DNA of 64,000 nucleotides from Ganoderma boninense (taxonomy: Eukaryota > Basidiomycota > Agaricomycetes > Polyporales > Polyporaceae), in contig CM035313.1 of the NCBI GenBank assembly GCA_002900995.3, forward strand, positions 1,922,001-1,986,000. The letters are read 5' to 3'. The translations under genes and the position numbers were made by a program. Below, piece after piece: positions 22,601 through 33,978 of the stretch. The notes beneath the pieces were generated by a model, which worked only from the letters and a program-made list of their open reading frames with translations, was not told the origin of the DNA and did no database searches. Numbering within the stretch: the first letter of the stretch is position 1; every line of letters begins with the position of its first letter.

Positions 22601-23600
22601 TGGGGGCCAGTGGGCCCTCGGACATCGTCTAGCCCTTAGGGTCCCCGCTGTGACTATAAGCTTACCCCAGATCGCCGCGCCGTCGCGCTGGGCTCTGCGA
22701 CTCCGAGTCGCGCCTGCCGCAGGGGCGATGAACCGCCGCCGTGTCCCCGCCTTGGAGCCCAAGTCATGGGGCCCCAGCCGTGCGCCTCGCGTGCGAGCGG
22801 CTGGCCCGAAAAGCCCACCTTCGCCGCTTCCTCCGCCGGAAGCGGGCAGGCCGCAGTCGCGGTAATGCGAATGACGTCCCGGGCGGGGGCCTTCAAGCTC
22901 AGCAACGGGATCGATCTCGCCATTCATGTCCATGGTTCAAATGCAGGATTCATCTTCCGTGGCTGCAGGCCTCGCGCGGCGCAGCGCGCAGACCCGGCGC
23001 CGGGGCCGGGTACCCGCGCGGCCGATGGGTCGCCCCAGCTGCCCCGTTGTGGTCGGGTGGCTGCCGGCGCCGAGAAGGCTCTCGTTCGCATGGTTATTGC
23101 GAAGCGGGGGGCGGCATCCGAGTGCTCGCGCCAGGACCCGCATCTTCGTCTCAGGCTCAATGGCATCCGGCGCGTCGCGCCCACGTCCCACGCCTTGTGC
23201 ACTTCTCGCCCTTCTCGCACTACGGCCGTTTGGGCAACTTGGATCCCAGCGGCGTCGCCAGGTTGTATGGACTCCCTACTCGGGCTATATTTCGCCGAGT
23301 GTACCTGGCGCGCACTCGGTTGCTGCCGCGCGCGGGGTGAAGCTCTGAACTCGAGAGAGACCTGGAAGATGGTGAAGCTCGGGTTGGACGGCCTGCTCGG
23401 TAATCCAGGGAAGACGCAGGCCGCCATGCCCTGCTCTACTCCGCGAACTTTTTCATGCGGCATGGGGGCTCGTTTTCCTGGCCCTCAGAGGACGCCTGCG
23501 GGGATGTGGACAGTTGTGTATGTTTCGCCCCTGTCTTCTCGAACGGCAGGTAGCCGAAGCCAGCTAGTCCATTGACAAGAGGCCTCTTTCAGCTGTCGCT
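22601..23600. other. GC-rich stretch with overlapping open frames, no recognised product
   Basis: This kilobase is clearly richer in G+C and CpG than its surroundings and stays open for long distances in several frames at once (plus 22766-23575; minus 22529-22933 and 22924-23463). None of the translations resembles a family I know. The minus frame at 22529-22933 begins MDMNGEIDPVAELEGP and meets a possible donor (GGTAAGC) near 22,663. It could be an unrecognised gene or simply GC-driven open frames. Confidence 0.3.
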
Positions 23601-24429
23601 GATCATCATGTAGCAGCGTCGAGGGATGATCTGGCGCGACTGTGGATGTGGCTTCCCAGGCACAGAATATTCTTTTCGCACGAGTATATGGGAGGACGCG
23701 GTCCTTGGTGTCGTCTCGCGGGCCTTTGCGTGTAGGCGCACTCGCTATAGAGACCCGCGTAGCCGGCGTTCATACTGAACGCCACAATATTATCGTGCTT
23801 GTGGACCTCAGAAAAGATGATACCGTTGTGTGATAGGTTTGCTGTATGCGCTCAAAGTCGTCCCATACGTTTTTCCATACGACATGTGTGGGACGATACC
23901 CGCAACCAACGTAAGGCATAAGTGTACGCTCAAGGCTGTGATGTTTTCATGTCACCATCCATGCCATCCCGTTATTAATACTTGCGGTCTTACTACGGGA
24001 GTTGGATGTACATCCATTGTTGAATTCGAAGGACCGGGAAGTCAAGGCAGGGTCGACACCAGTTCCATGCCGGCTCTTGTGACAAGGTTCGTCAATCATT
24101 CTATAACAAGTTCACTCTGCGAATTTGACTGCTCAGCGCCGTAGATTAAGTACTCACACTTTTTTGCCCTTCCCAACCAGTGCGACGTCAGAGAGAAAGT
24201 TTCCTTGCCTTCTCCCAGTCAATTTCCAGTGCCTTCAAGGTTCACACAAGCCACGATCAGATACCTTCCTCGAAGGATGTCGCCAAACCATCAGCCGCCC
24301 CGACAATCACCAGCACCACCCGACATTCTTCCTCCAGATGCGACTGTCGGTCCCGACATGCGCAGGATGCATCAATGTCGCCTGTCATTCAACCACATTG
24401 GTGCACTAGTACTGTTGGCGTCCTGACGT
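23601..24429. other. Intergenic, nothing recognised
   Basis: Only short open frames without family features are present. A plus-strand frame runs from 24180 to 24611, but its protein text is low-information and Ser/His-rich. Confidence 0.4.
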
Positions 24430-25104
24430 TTGAGGCCGAGACTTGCGAGTGTTGGATGGAAGGACGACCGATTATACATATGTTTATGCTATACCCTCGA
24501 AATGCACTGTCTGGGCAACCGATCGAGGCCGCTGGATCCTACTGGACGCGGGCACGACAGGACTGGAGCCAGAGGGTCCATCCAAGTACACGCAAGTTTG
24601 AGGGTATGTAATTATAACATCAGGATCGCGACAGCCCGAAAACTAACCACCTCGGCGCATACTTAGCGAAAACTATTCGGACCAGAATTGCCGACCAAGG
24701 GCACTTATCCGTGCGGGGCAAAGGGGGAGCGGAAGGGACGGACCGGGATCGACTGGCAAAACGTTGGACGGTGCCTGATTCGGGTAAGCACTGCAGCGGG
24801 GAGGAAAATCCCATGCTACAGGACCTATCGATCGCTGGGGTCTGTCGGGGAGGCACCATCTGACGCCTGCCGTTCTCAACAGATCAACGGGAGCTCCGCA
24901 AACACCGTCGGCCCGCCACTGAGCCCACGCCAATCCACACCCCGCTGTTCGTCATCGTCGACGATCATCGCAGAGAACCCATCGCTGCGCGACTTGCGCC
25001 GCCGCGACATGTGGAGGGACAATAAGTACCCGATCTACCAGCCACCGCCGGACTTTGTTTGGGTCCATCGATGGCTGCTCTGGGGCCGTTTGTGTGGAGG
25101 CTAA
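24430..25104 (+). other. Doubtful spliced gene candidate
   Basis: Two good-looking introns (donor GTATGT at about 24,604 with acceptor CTTAG near 24,666; donor GTAAGC at about 24,783 with acceptor CAACAG near 24,881) define three exons. Because the phases are consistent, two reading frames stay open through all three exons. One ends near 25,025 with LFVIVDDHRREPIAARLAPP; the other ends at 25,104 with ENPSLRDLRRRDMWRDNKYP. The second has more G/C at third codon positions in the last exon. No start codon is clear and neither product is recognised. Confidence 0.25.
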
Positions 25105-25413
25105 CTGTTGCTCCATGTCATTGTGACAACACGGTCTGCAATGGAAATTTTCCGATAATCTGGTGAGTACATGTCGCCATACAAGTGCAAAGTTTCATAC
25201 CGATACATTGAGGCAAGACAGATCTGTGGGTTACGTATGGACGGGATGGCCACACGACGGCATCGAGAGGGCAGAATACATTATGTCGTGTATTTGGACA
25301 TATCTGGCACAAGACATGACAGGGCCTTACTTATACCAGGATACAAATAGAGAACAGCTAGAGAACAACGGCACGAGACAGTCACATTAGGATGAAACCG
25401 GACTGACCAGAGG
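25105..25413. other. Intergenic (3' flank of aspartic protease gene)
   Basis: A stretch of 309 bp between the doubtful candidate and the stop codon of the protease gene. Nothing recognisable was seen. Confidence 0.4.
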
Positions 25414-27011
25414 TTAGGCCAGAGCAGCGAACCCGACGGTGTTGTTATCGATCGAGAACGCACTGTACACGTTCGTCATGAAGCTGCGAACGCCGTCAGC
25501 ATCCACTTCCATTCTGTGTCTCCCCTTCCAGGATTCCTCCCGCCGCGACCCCAACGCAGGAACCGTCAAATTTGTACTGGCACTCAGTACTCACCTGTCG
25601 CCCAGAAGCCACACGTTACTTCCAAGCCCCAGGTCCGCGCCCAATATGGCGCCGATACACGCGGTCTTGTTTTCCGGGACGTTGCCGAGGCTGAAACTAG
25701 CCGCAGAGAGGTTGAAGTTCCGGCCGCCCCAGTTGAACGCGATGCTCAGAGTCGAATTGCACGGGTAACTGTACATCCCGCTCGTCGGGTCGTAGAGGGA
25801 TGCGCCTGGGATGTCCCCATACAGGGAGGACACGGTGCCCGGAGGCCCGTAGATGAGGGTTGTCCCGGAGTCGATGATCGTGTTGCCAGTCCCTACGGCC
25901 TACAGCGAGCGCATCGTCTAGTATCGATCGATCGCGGCGCCACCAGGAGAGAAAGCTTACGGAGTCATTGAGAACGACTGTCCCGTTGGGGATCAGCCAG
26001 TAGAAGCTGCTGTTGATCGGGTGGTACTCAATTTCTCCCTTGAATAGCGAGGAATTCGTGCCGCCGAGGTGCAGGTTCGAGCTCGCGTTGGTGAGCTTCA
26101 TCGCGAAAATACCTTCCGAAATCGCTCCCTGCGACCGCGCGGTGTAGAACCATGGTGTCTGGTTGAGCTGCGAGCCGTTCGGGAGGCCGAGCCCGAGGAT
26201 GCCGTCCAGGCGCTCCGTCGCGAAGGACTCCGAGATCGTGTTGACGGGGGAGAAGTACTGGTTCGTCGCGTTGATGCCCCCGACCGAGACGTCGTCCGTG
26301 AAAATGGGCCCGGAGACGCTTGTGCCGTCAGCGTACTGGATGCTGAAGTTGCCTGGTTGTGGCGCTGCCGTTGACGACTGCGACGGGTTGTACGTGTTCT
26401 TGGAGAAGCACGACAGCGCGCTGCAGTTGCTACCCACGACCCATAGATCGGAAGAGCCGGCTGCAAGAGGGGCCGACGTGAGCAAGCATGGCAATGCGAT
26501 CCGAGGGTGGCTTACTGTCGAAGTCGATCCGGAAAGGCTGCACTGGGGTACCAATGCTGATGTTGCCAATCCAATACATGCCGCCCTGTTCGGAAGACAG
26601 GTTCTCCGATTGGCGTTTGCGGTGCCGCGGGATATACATCCGCGGTGGGAGGAGCTCGGCACCCTTAATTCTCTGAATAAGCGGGCTGCTCCTGAGGTAA
26701 CACTGAAGCGACTCACCTCGTTCCAACCCTGCACGCCGACATTACGCTTGATGTTTAGCAAGTTGGTACGATGTTTGCTGAGGTCGCCGTTATCAGCAGG
26801 AGAGGGTCGTATGGGGGGCCTAAGGGACTTACTTGACATCGTGCGCGATCTGCTCCAAAGCCGCGTCATAATCGAAGGTGCCGTCGGGCCTCCTAATCAA
26901 ACTCTCCTTCCTGAATTCGATACTCACGCCCACCTCCGCGGCGGTAATCGCGTTGTGGACCGTCAACAGAATGAGACCGAGGAGGAGGAACAACCCAGCT
27001 GTCGAGAACAT
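25414..27011 (-). CDS. Secreted pepsin-like aspartic protease (A1 family)
   Basis: About 425 residues. The signal peptide MFSTAGLFLLLGLILLTVHN is followed by a propeptide with a basic stretch (RHRKRQ) that may mark processing. The first active-site motif DTGSSDLWVVG is rebuilt across an intron at about 26,465-26,520 (FRIDFD joined to TGSSDL); the second is IIDSGTTLIYGPP near 25,840-25,880. Other A1 landmarks are YWIGNISIGTPVQPF, the flap region FSIQYADGTSVSG, and LDGILGLGLPN. The C-terminus SIDNNTVGFAALA is the usual end of the domain, with no GPI tail, so the enzyme is probably soluble and extracellular or vacuolar. Several N-glycosylation sequons (NSS, NAT, NTS) fit secretion. Confidence 0.93.
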
Positions 27012-27681
27012 GGCGATAAGTAAGAAGTCAAGCGAAAGACAGCGGCGGAGCTTCGGGCACGACGCCGACGCGCAAGTTCTTATACATCCCGCAGCACCCC
27101 AGTGAGCTCTCCCATACGGCCACAGGCAGCCTCCCGCAGGACAATGCAGAGCGATGTCATGGCTCGCCCCAGATGAGGGGCCGTGGAGACCCGCAGTTTC
27201 AAGTGCCAGATGGCACGCACAATGCCCCTAGATCGTCAGCAAACGGATGTATGCTTAACAGGGGTGGTTACGACGAGCAGTGGTTCGCTGATGCAATCTT
27301 GTCTTGACTAAGACTATAGAGACTGTGAGGTTTCGACAGAATTAGTCTCGTCTAGAGATATATTCTTAAAAACGAACCGTGATCACCCGACTGTCTAGGT
27401 GGTTAAGTTTGAGGATTTAGCTGCCACTATTGAAGACTACTGCCACAACCTTAAACAAGGCGTGTTAGCCACCTCCGATCGTGGGTATGACGGGACGTCC
27501 TACTCACCTCAAGACGGCAATGTAAGCGCCAATAGGATAGAAGCGCCTTACCAAACTCCTGTATCTTCTCCTCTCCCCAAAAACATCCAGCACACGCAAA
27601 AACCGATCGTTCGAAAGGAGAAAATTGCATGATTATCCAGGTATTAGAGACGCACGATTATACAGAGCCCGAGTATCATAG
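27012..27681. other. Intergenic
   Basis: This contains the promoter of the leftward aspartic protease gene and the 3' flank of the signal peptide peptidase gene. Only short, unremarkable open frames are present. Confidence 0.5.
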
Positions 27682-29251
27682 TCAGTTCCGCTTTTTCTTC
27701 GACCGTCTCTTCCCCTCCGTACTGTGGTGCGACTCCTCTTCTGGCGGCGGTGACGACACAGTCGTGTTCTCCACCTGCCCCTCATCGCGGATCTTGATTC
27801 CACCACCCACCTCGCCATCGCCTTGGGTGCCGTCTGCCTTGGCCACGGGCTTGTCCGACGGTTGCTCGATCTTGTCTTGCGGGCCGTCCGCCCAGCCCCA
27901 TGCGTCCTGAAACTCTCCGCGGGCAAAAGAAACTACGAAAAAGGATATAATGCATGCGGGGCTGACAAATGGTAAGCACCCGATAGAAGGCGCCTGTTGA
28001 AATCGGACACGCACCTGAGGTAGAGAAGCGCAGGCTGTGCCTTCCGGAAGAAATGCATGACTGACATCGTGGTCGCGAGACCAGCAGCATAGGCGGCCAA
28101 GGTAGAATAGAAGTAGGGCTTCCCAACGTGCAAGGTTTGACCGCTACGAGAAGCGCGATGGTAGTCGTACCTGAGAGCAGTCGCCACGAACATGCCGGGA
28201 ATGACGATGTCGCCAAGGCCAAGCATAGTGAACCCACGTTCAACAGAGAAGAGCAGGGACTTTGGCCACAGCAGCTTGATTGGGACATCCAAGGTCGTAG
28301 CTACCTTGACCATCTAGGAAGGGCATCGATGCTTCAGAGACCGAGGTTGCGAACAATGGGGACTGTACTCACCACTTCAGTGCCGAAGACCCACCAGATG
28401 TCGTAAACGAAGAGGCCGGACAGCAGGACGACTCCAGTCTTGAAGGAATCCAGTTTGAGTAAGGAGAGAGCATTGTGAGAGAAGGACAAGCCGAGGATAT
28501 CAGTGAGTAGAGCGGAGCGGCGGGTAGCTCTGCCACCAAAGGTATACAAGATGGAGGGTATTGCGCCTGCAGGGATGAGGAAGAAGGAAGGGGTGCGGAG
28601 AGAGAGCGACAGCAGTTCTATGCGAGCGGAAGTAAGAAGGAGGGTCGGAAAAAGCGGGGGCAAACACACCTCGAGGGCCTTTAAGTATCAAAATGCTGGC
28701 CTTATCAAACTTGCTCCAGCGCGAGTCTCCGACAAGCCAACGGGTCAAGGAGATAAGGGACTAAAGGTGCATTTTGAAGGTGGGCACGAGCAGAGGAGAC
28801 GATAAGAACACACCTTGCCCACGCTCCCGACACCTGCGAAGGTAAAGTACCATTGCAAAAACCATGTGATCCATTCCTTGCCATAGAATTTGACGATAAG
28901 ATACAGGCCGAAGAGGACGACCGAGCCTATCTACGGCCTCGGTCGTAACGATTATCTTGGAGAGTTAAATGCAGAGGCGACGAACCACCGGGAATAGATA
29001 AGCGTCCTGAGACGACAGCCTCTCAACCTCCTGGTCCTCTTCATCCGGACTTTCACGCTGTGCGTCTGGAGTACGGGTGCTCTTGTTCTGTTCACGTTCG
29101 CAGAGTGGGTTGAGCACGAGGAGCAGACCAGAGCAGGAAGAGGCCTGACCGATAGTGAGCCATGAGAACCCGCATATATTGAGGCGCACGCTAACGACAG
29201 GAGTCCGGCATAGGATGAAATGAGGTCCCAGTCCGTGTCTGCAACCGACAT
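27682..29251 (-). CDS. Signal peptide peptidase (presenilin-type intramembrane aspartyl protease, A22B)
   Basis: Cuts leftover signal peptides inside the ER membrane. About 400 residues with multiple hydrophobic segments. The first catalytic Asp is in LLSGLFVYDIWWVFGTEV (about 28,385-28,440); the second is in the GxGD motif MLGLGDIVIPGMFVA (about 28,190-28,230). The conserved PAL motif appears as QPALLYLSPA, joined across an intron near 28,015. The N-terminus MSVADTDWDLISSYAGLLSL leads into the first membrane span. The C-terminus after the last span is an acidic and lysine-rich cytosolic tail ending SKKKRN, somewhat like a KKXX-type ER-retrieval signal but not a strict match. All core motifs are intact. 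The start at 29251 is the first in-frame ATG with a suitable first exon. Confidence 0.9.
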
Positions 29252-29918
29252 GATGACTGGAGGACGAACTCGAAAGGATGGCTATGGGTAAGATGCGGTC
29301 GTGTGTCGGTAGCGTGCGGAGCCACCAGAGCCACGCTGCCGTGAGGCGCCGGGCCCGTTGGCACTTGGTGGCTGTTCGCAAACGGCCGACTTTGTCCGTG
29401 CTTCCGTCGGAACGGTTCGGAGAAGGCCAAACAACTCGGCCCGCAGCGCAGAAGGCGAGTCTTCTCGTAAGTACACTCGTGTGGTTCTGCCCATCTACCG
29501 CCGCTGGCAGTGCTCACGGTGAACATATCCGTTCAGGCCGTCGCTCTTGTACGATGTGGTTGCCCCAAAAATTTGGTGGGCCTTCCAGGACGACATTGTA
29601 CACTCTCGGACGCAACCGGCCATTTGTGCGGTGGCGTAGTGGGCACGTCACTGCGCCCTCGGTCCAAAGTCAGTCCGCCTCTGTGCACCATTGGACCGCG
29701 GACTGGCAGTGTCTGGCAGCGTACCGTCCGACGCTGCCCCGGCCGTGTCTTGTGACTTGCGTTCCGATTTGCGCGAGGATGATCTCGGAATCTGCGAGAC
29801 TTTGCGAATGGTTTAAGATTCAGAAGTCGTCGCTAGGAGGCCTTGCAGTTGCAAACACCGTTCTCCCAGACTCAGGGGAGTCAGGCTACCCTCCCACCAT
29901 CCCACCCATCCAGCATTC
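29252..29918. promoter_or_regulatory. Shared upstream region (SPP and transporter genes)
   Basis: A 667-bp region between two divergent start codons (SPP leftward, transporter rightward), so it should hold both promoters. No clear TATA box was seen. The long plus-strand frame crossing it (from 29278) is arginine/serine-rich and is taken as chance. Confidence 0.45.
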
Positions 29919-31561
29919 ATGGGCACCCGATCCGCCAAGCTCAAGGCAAGGTTGGTCGAATGCGTTAGGTGACCGTTACATCTCTGCTCGCCTCGCATCT
30001 GTCCGCTCACCGATCACTTCTTTTCAGGCACTTCACACCATCATGGTTTGCTGCAATAATGGGTCAGTACACGTCTCCGCAATTCAGAATCCGGTTCTGC
30101 TTAACCGCCAAGACGTTTCGCATAGGGACCGGCGCTGTTGGCATGCTCTGGCTTAACTTCCCCTACGCAGACGGCTCAACCACAATAGAGGTCTTCACCT
30201 ACATCTTCTTTTTCCTCGACCTATTCCTGTTCGTCCTGTTCAACATCCTGACCGCCATACGCTATTATATGTTTCCTAAAATTTGGCTCGCCATGATACA
30301 CCACCCGACACAGAGCCTCTTCCTCGGGACATACCCTATGGGTCTCTCTACGCTCATCAACGTCGCCGTCGGGCTTCTCTATACAAAAGATGGGTTTGGC
30401 GGAAGGGGATTTTTGTACACTCTTTGGGCGATTTGGTGGTTTGACCTATTTTTGTCTGCCCTCAGTGCATTCGGAGTGGTCCACATAATGTCAGCGTGCG
30501 TCCAGAAGCCCCCATAGTACGTCACTAACCCGCCCTTCTCACCAGGTTCACGCGGCAGAAGCAAACACTCGAAACCGTGTCCGCGACCTGGCTGCTCCCC
30601 GTTATCCCCCTCATCGTGGCTTCAAGCACCGGCGGCCTCCTTGCCGCGCCGCTGCTCCGGTTCTCGTCCTCCCAAAGCCTCGCCACGCTCGTCTTCGCCA
30701 CGGTCTCGGTCACCATGGGGCTGACGCTCGCCTTTATGGTGCTCACGTTCTACTTCCTCCGCCTCGTGCTCCACGGTATCCCCCGCAGCGGCGGGGTCGT
30801 CAGCGTGTATATCCCGCTCGGGCCCATGGGCCAGGGCGGCTACTCCATCCTCCTCCTCGGCGTCGGCTACAACGCGGTCCTGCCCCTCCACTACGGCAGC
30901 TCAGCGGTCTTGCGCCTGGAGACCGCCGGGCAGATCGTCAGCGTGGCGACGCTCGCGATCGCGCTGGTGCTCTGGGCGATGGGCACGCTTTGGCTGATCT
31001 ACGGCCTCATGGCGACCGCGGACGTGCTGTGGCACGACCACGTCCACTTCAAGCAGGCGTTTTGGAGCCTTATCTTCCCCAACGTGAGTCCTTACTTACT
31101 TCTCGCACCTCTGATGCGCACACACGCACCGTGCAAGGCCTTCCGCATCTGCGCCCCGGCTGACGTGCGGAACCGCTGCGGGTCCCAATTCGTTTTGCAT
31201 GTCACAGGGCGTGTACGCAAACCTGACTATTCAGCTCTATCGGGTCACCGACGGAGCGTTCTTCCGCGTGTGGGGGGCGATCTACGCAGGGGTGACGTTC
31301 ATAGTGTGGACGTGGGCGTTCGTGCGGACTTGCACCCTGGTATATAATGGGGCCATGTTCCGCGCGCCCTGCCTCGACGACGTGGACATCCACGCCTCAG
31401 TCCTCGAGAAGGACGCCAAGACGCGGCATGCGACGTGCGTGCTCTCCTCCATGGAGGGCGCGGAGGCGAACGGGGAAGGGGAAGAGGCGGAGGTGGAGCA
31501 TATGGTGGAGCGGCGAGAGAGCAGGGGGACGTTGGCCTCGGGCAGGCGGACAGTGGTTTAG
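29919..31561 (+). CDS. TDT-family membrane transporter (Ssu1/Mae1-like), first copy
   Basis: About 440 residues with ten hydrophobic segments, the voltage-dependent anion channel/TDT fold used for sulfite export (Ssu1) or dicarboxylate transport (Mae1). Exon 1 (29919-29950, MGTRSAKLKAR) joins exon 2 (30028-30062) to give RHFTPSWFAAIMGTGAVGML after a further intron, the family's opening motif. Later landmarks are IHHPTQSLFLGTYPMGLSTL, ETVSATWLLPVIPLIVASST, PLGPMGQGGYSILLLG and FWSLIFPNGVYANLTIQLYR. The C-terminal cytosolic tail is acidic. The opening motif and the GQGG-type loop suggest the Ssu1 branch, but substrate cannot be told by eye. It faces a related gene (32013-33978) tail to tail. 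Confidence 0.88.
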
Positions 31562-32012
31562 AGGCGGTTCGTATCGAAGGTGGTAGAGGATGAGAACAAC
31601 GCTGCATGCATTATATTGCGTACACAGCGATCAATTATACTAGCACACGTGGTTAAGTTACGTAGCGGTAGAGTATCGACTCTATGCAGATGAGGAAGAT
31701 GGCTACGACTATGGCACGACGAGCACGAGCACGCGAGGCTCTGCGCTCTGGGGTTCCAGGGTCCGGTGTCCGGCACTCTATCCGTTACGAAGCAGAAGAA
31801 GGGACAGGAGGGCAGGGCGGGTCAGATCGCGTATACCGACTCGATACTGTCACGTCTAGTGATGTGTATGATACAATCCATATCGAAGTCGAGGGGGGTG
31901 ACGGTACGACAAGGGGGAACGACAGGGGGATGGGAGTAGCGTTTGGTGTGGGAAGGGATGGGACGGGCTATACCTGGCAAAAAGTTCAGGAAGCAAATGG
32001 TTCTCGTTAGAT
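31562..32012. other. Convergent 3' intergenic region
   Basis: A 450-bp stretch between the stop codons of the two tail-to-tail transporter genes, so it holds both 3' UTRs. One plus-strand frame of 108 codons (31684-32010) is low-complexity and is not called. Confidence 0.5.
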
Positions 32013-33978
32013 CTACAGGACTACGGTAGATGAGGAGGCGGGTTTGCTACCCAGGGCTTTTTCCTGGTCAAAAGGCAGTTTGTTCGCCGCGACGGGCACG
32101 GCACCTTCGTCGGGGACGTAGGGCGCTTTGAACATCGAGCCATCAATGAACGATGGGATACTCCGCACGAAGACGGTAAGCCACAGGAGGAACACGATGC
32201 CTGCAAAGAGTACGTCAGTCCAGTCTGCGTCGCACACGAGGATACAATCTGAGGAGAAGAAAACGTACAACTCCACGTGGCTCCAATCGCTCTGAACGCC
32301 GGGCTGTTCAACACCTTGGCGAGCTGCACACAACACAGCGCGAACACTCCGTTCGGGAAAATAAGACCCCAGTACGCCATCGAGAACGGCAGCTTGACCT
32401 CTGCGCGCACGTGGAAGATCGTGACGATTGCGAGGAGGATCCATGCGACGCCCATCGAGAAGAGCACATACGCCCCCAGGAAACACCCTGCGAAGACCAT
32501 CTGGCCCGCGAGCGCGATCGTCGGGAACTCATCGCCCATGTGCAGCGGGAGGATCTCGGAGAGGTCCTGGCCGTTAACGAGGAGAGAGAATCCGCCTTGG
32601 CCGAGCGGGCCGAGGGTGATGAATGCGGAGAGGACGAGCACAGGGTCGGGCGGACCGCTCGTGATAAGCCGAAGGAGGTAGACGGTGATCATCATAAGCG
32701 CGAAGCTCAGGCCGATGATGACCATCGTGAAGGAGAAGGCGGAGGTGAAGAGGGCAACAGTTGTGGAGTGCGGGAGGAGTGCGTGCGACAGGAGACCACC
32801 GGAGGACGACGCGACAATGAGGGTGACCACGGGTAGTAGCCACGTTGCGGTCATCTTGTTGACAGAGTGATCGTGGCGAGTCATCCTAAGAAAAATGTCA
32901 GCATCGCGCTCTTCAAAAGCATTTTCTCTGGATTTTTGCGGGCGTGCTGTCCCTTACGAAGAGACGAAAGATGACGATAACATTCTGACGTCACAGTCGA
33001 AACCCTGCCGCGCAACTGGTAGCAGACCGATGCCTCTAACAATTGCTGGCGCGTATTGAGGCTCCACGGTGAGGTCAATGGGTAAAATCCGGAGCCATCC
33101 AATACGCAAACCATAGCAGATGGCATGCATCCAACGAAGGCGAAAAGAGTAAACCACAAGCATGACTCACATTGTATAGATCATGCCAAAGGCAATGGCA
33201 TATGAGAAGGCGGCGTCCAACCACCAGAATCCCCAAAGCGTCCATATGAATGGTGTGCCGCCGAAACCCCAGTCCTGGTTGATGTTCTGGACAAAACGTG
33301 AGTGTGGCGAACGAGGCGAGATAGGCGCGCGAAGGGCGCACCAAGGCAGAATTGATCAGAGTAGCGGCTCCCATGGGGAAACACCCCATGAATAGACTTT
33401 GAGCCGGATGTCTGATCATCAGACCCCAAATCTGGAGATACAAGTTATGTTAGTCGGATGGCTGGGCACTTACCTGGACTCTGTGTCGAGTGTCGGAAAC
33501 AGAAACATACCTCAGGGAACAGAACATATCGAAGTATTGTGCATGTGCACACGAACACGAACAGTACGAGGTTAAGCAAGAAGATAGCGAGGGCAACGAC
33601 CTTGAGCGCTAGGCTGTCGTTGTGATAGGGAAAGTTGTGGACGAGGGCCGAGACTGCGCCCGTACCCATGATCACAGCATGCCAAGCCCAAGTGAAATGC
33701 CTATGATGCCCAAAGTCAGCTATGCAAAATCGTAGTCGAGGCTAGGGGTGGCGAGGGCAAGGCCTTGTAGGAGGAATGGCACATAACCACCAAGGAGCCT
33801 GCCCATATCGGTGAATGGTCACGGTAGACGCCGAAGTATGCAAGGCCCCTCGGTGGCCACGCCGGTGCTGAGCGACTGACAGCCAACGGCGAGCCCTCGC
33901 CTAGATAAGAACGTAGACGACGTACCGGATACGCTCTCGCCAACTCTTCCATGCGTACACTGGCTGTATGAGAGGCAT
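32013..33978 (-). CDS. TDT-family membrane transporter, Ssu1-like sulfite efflux pump
   Basis: Paralogue of the gene at 29919-31561. The start at 33978 gives MPLIQPVYAWKSWRER, joined after an intron of about 220 nt to IRHFTWAWHAVIMGTGAVSA, the classic Ssu1 opening. An ATG at 33952 is in another frame and does not splice properly. Later segments include IRHPAQSLFMGCFPMGAATL, TWLLPVVTLIVASSSGGLLS, LGPLGQGGFSLLVNG and AYWGLIFPNGVFALCCVQLA. The last exon ends KPASSSTVVL. About ten membrane spans and 430-440 residues. By family it exports sulfite (or another small anion) at the plasma membrane. Exon layout parallels the neighbouring copy, supporting a local duplication followed by inversion, though the two have diverged widely. 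Confidence 0.88.

Noticed and set aside
32013..33952. Start of the Ssu1-like gene at ATG 33952 (MEELARAYP)
   Set aside because: The exon from that ATG ends in the wrong phase for the HFTWAW exon. The overlapping ATG at 33978 joins in frame to give the family's IRHFT motif.
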